Shown piece by piece: positions 60,701 to 64,000 of a stretch of DNA of 64,000 nucleotides (positions within the stretch are counted from its first letter, which is position 1; the number at the start of each line of letters is the position of its first letter). A model generated the notes under the pieces. It saw nothing but the letters and a program-made list of their open reading frames with translations. It made no database searches and had not been told where the DNA came from. The stretch comes from Straminergon stramineum (lineage: Eukaryota; Streptophyta; Bryopsida; Hypnales; Calliergonaceae). The position numbers were made by a program, and so were the translations under genes. Where the stretch lies: contig OY987271.1 in NCBI GenBank assembly GCA_963920665.1, forward strand, positions 21,703,350-21,767,349. The letters are read 5' to 3'.

Positions 60701-62479
60701 AGTGGATCGAGATGGGTTTCATGCTAAGAAGGAAAGAGTGGCGCTGCAGGAATGCCGAGAAGCGTGCGGAGGCCAGGGCTTGAAAACTGACAACCGGGTT
60801 GGGCAGCTGAAAGCGGAGTATGATGTCCAATTGACTTTCGAGGGTGACAACAATGTCCTCATGCAGCAGGTCGGACTTTCTTCTAAACCCTAGTGAACGC
60901 TTCCTTGGTTCTCTGGTTTTGGTTACACTCGAATTGTGCATTCGTTGTTTGCAATGTTTCATTACGAGATGGAGTGTTGAAATTGAGTCTCGAGTATATT
61001 TTTGCAGGTCAGCAAAGCTCTGTTGGCAGATTACTTGGCATCTAAAAAGAAAGGAATACCTATGAAGGGAATGGGACTGGAACACATCAACGGCCCTGCG
61101 CCGGTCATGCCTCAGGAACTCAACAAAAGCATACTTCGTGACTCCAAGTTTCAGGTGTGTGGTCTGGGCATGTTCATCAAAATTTCATGGGAGACTTTCG
61201 TCTCCTTTCGTGCTGATCTTTTTCGATTTTCCTCTGCAAATGACACGATATCTAAGAAGGTTTTAAGTGAGATTATGCTTGCTTGCTTGAGACCGACTTC
61301 ATTTGTGTCTGCATTTGTATCAGTTGGCACTGTTCCAGTTGAGGGAGCGGGGTTTGTTGGAGCTCTTATTCTCGCAAGTTACGTCTCTTGTGTCGAATGG
61401 AGTTTCTATGGCAGATGCAGCCATTTCGGTAAAACTTCTTGTATATTTGGGTTTTTTTGGATCATTTGCTGATTCTATGAAGTCACTCTGTTGATATGTC
61501 GGTGTGTTGGTTCTCTCAATCAACATACCAGTGGCGTTGAGTTTAGTCGTAGCTTGTTGTTCTACAATCTCGTAGACGTGGCTTTCTTGGCGTCATTGGA
61601 TTGCATTGAGGAAGGAGTCAGCAAGGCAGTGGACATTTCATCTGAAAGGCTTAACAATGTTGTTGCTGTTTTCTCTCTCTCCAGAGTTATCAACTAGCGG
61701 AGGATTTAGGGCAGGCCTTCTCGGAACGCTCCGTTCTGGAGAGCTTTTTGAGAGCAGAGCAACTGAGCACAGGTTCCATGAAGGTAGGGGCTGCGGGATT
61801 CAACTGCTTCGTATGCATGCCCTTTTCAATCCTCGCACTTCACTGTACATTTACCTATTCCTGTGGATGTAACAAGCCTATGTTTTTTTGTGTGAGCAGG
61901 AGGTCCTAGGGCTGATCAGGTCGCTGTACGTGCTGTCATCTACCGACGAGGCTCCAGTCTTTCTGAGGTACGTGACCCTAAAGCAACTAGACGGTCATGT
62001 TGGGCTTCACGTCATTTTAGAGGTTTTGAGCAGGTCCTACAGGAAATCTCGTTTGTCGAATTCTACTTCTTTTTAGACCAACACGTACAATGTGCTTCAC
62101 TTATTCAGGTGGCATAGAATTCGGCCCCATCCGAATTCTATTGTTCAGAGTATGGTCAAATTGGCCATTTTTAAACTATAAATCCGTGGTCTTTTAGGGG
62201 CGAACTGTTCCTCGTCTCGTATGATGCTTAGCCAAACACAAAAGAATTTGAACTTTGGGCTTCTTTCCCTTGGAATTGACTGGAATGCACCGGTGTTGCA
62301 GGTATGGGTACCTGTCACCGAAACAGTCTCAGCTCATCCGCACCCAAGTAGCCACCCTGTGTGGAGAGCTCCGGCCTCAAGCGCTCGCCCTTGTGGACGC
62401 CTTCGGCATTCCGGAGCCCTTCCTGGGGCCCATTGCCTTTGACTGGGTGGAATACAACTCGTGGAGCAACGTGCAATAG
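57773..62479 (+). CDS. ACX3: Peroxisomal acyl-CoA oxidase (ACX3-like)
   Basis: This FAD enzyme oxidises acyl-CoA to trans-2-enoyl-CoA, making H2O2, in the first step of peroxisomal beta-oxidation. ACX3 relatives prefer medium chains. Exons: 57773-57926, 58293-58750, 58872-58979, 59304-59476, 59627-59726, 59844-60049, 60166-60301, 60750-60869, 61008-61154, 61324-61428, 61685-61783, 61900-61967 and 62302-62479. Total is 2052 nt and 683 aa, near the 675 aa of the Arabidopsis enzyme. Visible features are the flavin-site [12 protein letters not shown] (about 193-204), [28 protein letters not shown] and ACGGQG, with the expected catalytic Glu at E476 in FEGDNN. The N-terminus has a PTS2-like R18-T-x-x-L-x-x-Q-L; there is no C-terminal PTS1 (ends SNVQ). 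An upstream in-frame TGA makes the ATG at 57773 the first available start. Confidence 0.95.
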
Positions 62480-63492
62480 TTTCGATCGGTCATGAAGCTC
62501 ACAAAGGGCTGCCTTCATTTCAGACGCTGTATTTGAAGCTGTATAGATTCACATTAGTTTAGCAAGTGCATTTTAGTTGTCAGTACTAGTTCGGAGAAGT
62601 GATTACACGATTCGAGGAGCTCGAATATACTAGAAGCTTTGCGAAATTAATTTATTGCTACATTATCGGATCTTATCACACGGTATTACTGACAACTGTT
62701 ATGTTAGAAAAGCACTCAATGCATTTTTTGCCAGTGGTTGTGTTGTTCACTTGTTTCAGTGGATGAGGCTTGCCAGCAAGGATTTGATGGCGTTCTGAAG
62801 TTCGATCGATGTTGGACCTTGTCACGTGACTACGCTGGGTTTTGATGGTAGTGATTGCCTCGAACGACACATTTGTGCTTTGATGCCTTTGCTTGGGTCT
62901 TGCAACGTTTTTGCTTGAGCATACATCGGAATCATTCATGAGTGTTATGCCTAATCTTTTAGGTTTGTAGCTACTGAATGCACGATTAGTGTGTGCCACA
63001 AGTTGGGCAGCCCGTCGTTTGATCGATGGTGGCAGAGGAATGGCAAAGTTTTGTGAGATTATGCGACCACCAGAGCACATTTTATCCGGACATGGCCCCC
63101 TCAGTTATAGTTTCAGTGAGATGGAGGTGTACAAGCGCGGATCAAACTCTTCGTGACGACGTTGCGACATCAGATCATCTTGTGCGGGACGACCTATCCA
63201 TCCGTGAGGGAGGTAAAAGTCGAAAAAACCTTTGAACTTCGCGGCGAGATCCATGGGGTTGCGAATGACCATTGTAGCGGCATAATCCTTTAGTAGCAGG
63301 ATGGACGCCATCACCTTTTCAGAACTGGTTGTCACTTCAAGAACCCCTACTTCATTGTTTGAGGTCTTCGGCATGCCATGTTTGGTGTTTACCAATGCCT
63401 AATGAGAAAGCAATGAGAAAATTCAGGTCTCTTCAAGTACGAAGGGGTTGTGAAAGAAAGAGGAGTGTCGATTTCTAGGATTTAGAGTGTTG
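62480..63492. other. Intergenic region between acyl-CoA oxidase and aspartic protease
   Basis: The left part is the oxidase 3' UTR and flank. A minus-strand frame at 63105-63395 lacks an ATG at its start; an internal ATG would give about 89 aa with no family resemblance. A 134-codon minus frame at 62676-63080 is equally unsupported. The last few hundred bases should hold the protease promoter and leader. Confidence 0.4.
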
Positions 63493-64000
63493 ATGGATCA
63501 AATGAACAAGCTCTTGATACTTATGACGACGTTGATGCAAATCGTGGAATCATCGCGAAGCTGTGCTTCACAATCAACGAGAAGAGTAATTCAAGCCGAG
63601 AATCTATCCATGCCGCGTTGGACACACTCCACATACGGGGCGGCACTAGTGATCCCGCTCTCCATTTCCACCTCCGCATCGTCACTGGACCACTACCAGC
63701 ACACGAGCCTTTCCACTTCGAACAATGTGCGCACCAAATTGTCAGATGGCCTTGCCCGTCATGGGTAACTCTTCTGTGCTCCCAATGCACTTTCATTTCA
63801 GTTTGAAGATTGCTTTCAGATAACGATCATTGATACTGAAACTCTCATGAGAATTGGATCCAGGATGTAGCGCTAACGATGGCTTAGGGTTTTGACCGTC
63901 GCTGCAGCTACTACACAACCACGGTGTATATCGGCTCGCCTCCACAGGCCTTTGCTCTGATTGTGGATACGGGCAGCACCATCACTTATGTGCCCTGTTC
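63493..64000 (+). CDS. Pepsin-type aspartic protease, 5' part (cut by window edge)
   Basis: This is a family A1 endopeptidase, usually secreted or vacuolar in plants. Exon 1 is 63493-63764. Its N-terminus MDQMNKLLILMTTLMQIVESS looks like a signal peptide, followed by a Ser/Thr-rich pro-region. The donor is GG|GTAACT. Exon 2 starts at 63908 (acceptor CTGCAG) and restores Gly before YYTTTVYIGSPPQAFALIVDTGSTITYVPC; the first catalytic Asp is D111 in DTGS. The second Asp motif lies beyond the window. A competing upstream acceptor at about 63888 would insert GFDRRCS and was rejected, because the phase match and the GYYTT start favour 63908. Confidence 0.85.

Noticed and set aside
62676..63395. Minus-strand frames (134 and 96 codons) between the oxidase and the protease
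   Set aside because: No ATG at the start of the 96-codon frame, no known domain, and no splice-consistent joining of the two.

Overview
This window is nuclear DNA from a land plant or close streptophyte relative. The evidence is spliced genes with GT-AG introns, plant-type housekeeping proteins, a nuclear tRNA-His gene and plant transposons (a chromodomain Ty3/gypsy element, Tourist-like elements). Gene islands have fairly GC-rich exons and sit in long, very AT-rich DNA full of decayed transposons. I cannot name the species. The short introns (mostly 86-700 bp) and protein features would fit a bryophyte, lycophyte or other non-flowering lineage, but that is inference. All exon boundaries were read by eye from splice sites, reading-frame phase and remembered family sequence; no alignment or gene finder was run.

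Genes in order: eRF1, the translation release factor (minus, 9411-12156, 6 exons, 439 aa); cytosolic-type pyruvate kinase (plus, 23121-25319, 4 exons, 525 aa); a small histone-fold protein of the NF-YC10/Dpb3 type (plus, 35597-37078, 4 exons, 149 aa); alpha-N-acetylglucosaminidase of family GH89 (minus, 40385-48248, 19 exons, 815 aa), with an intact tRNA-His(GUG) gene in an intron; a peroxisomal ACX3-like acyl-CoA oxidase (plus, 57773-62479, 13 exons, 683 aa); and the first two exons of a pepsin-type aspartic protease running off the right edge (plus, from 63493). These are unrelated single genes with no operon-like logic. The reading frames close exactly across every exon set, which is strong internal support for the models.

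The rest is mobile-element terrain. The most striking part is a set of related elements bounded by TTAA whose termini read inward as CCCYTAAA. At least two copies are full length at 645 bp each, two more are about 935 bp, and others are shorter, longer or partial. TTAA ends followed by a C-rich start are the hallmark of piggyBac-type transposition, but none of the copies carries a transposase. Three of them abut at single shared TTAA sites at 20750-21933, and one is split by a decayed chromovirus flanked by a 5-bp duplication. Other elements are two adjacent Tourist-like elements with TAA duplications, a MITE with a 7-bp duplication, a SINE with a perfect 12-bp duplication, three foldback hairpins, and a 0.95-kb duplicated, broken piece of the histone-fold gene placed 17 kb from its parent.

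Points most worth checking are the eRF1 NIKS-to-NIKN change in the stop-codon-reading loop, the stop-free 240-bp intron in the same gene, the TTAA element family, the intronic tRNA-His, and the histone-fold gene duplicate.
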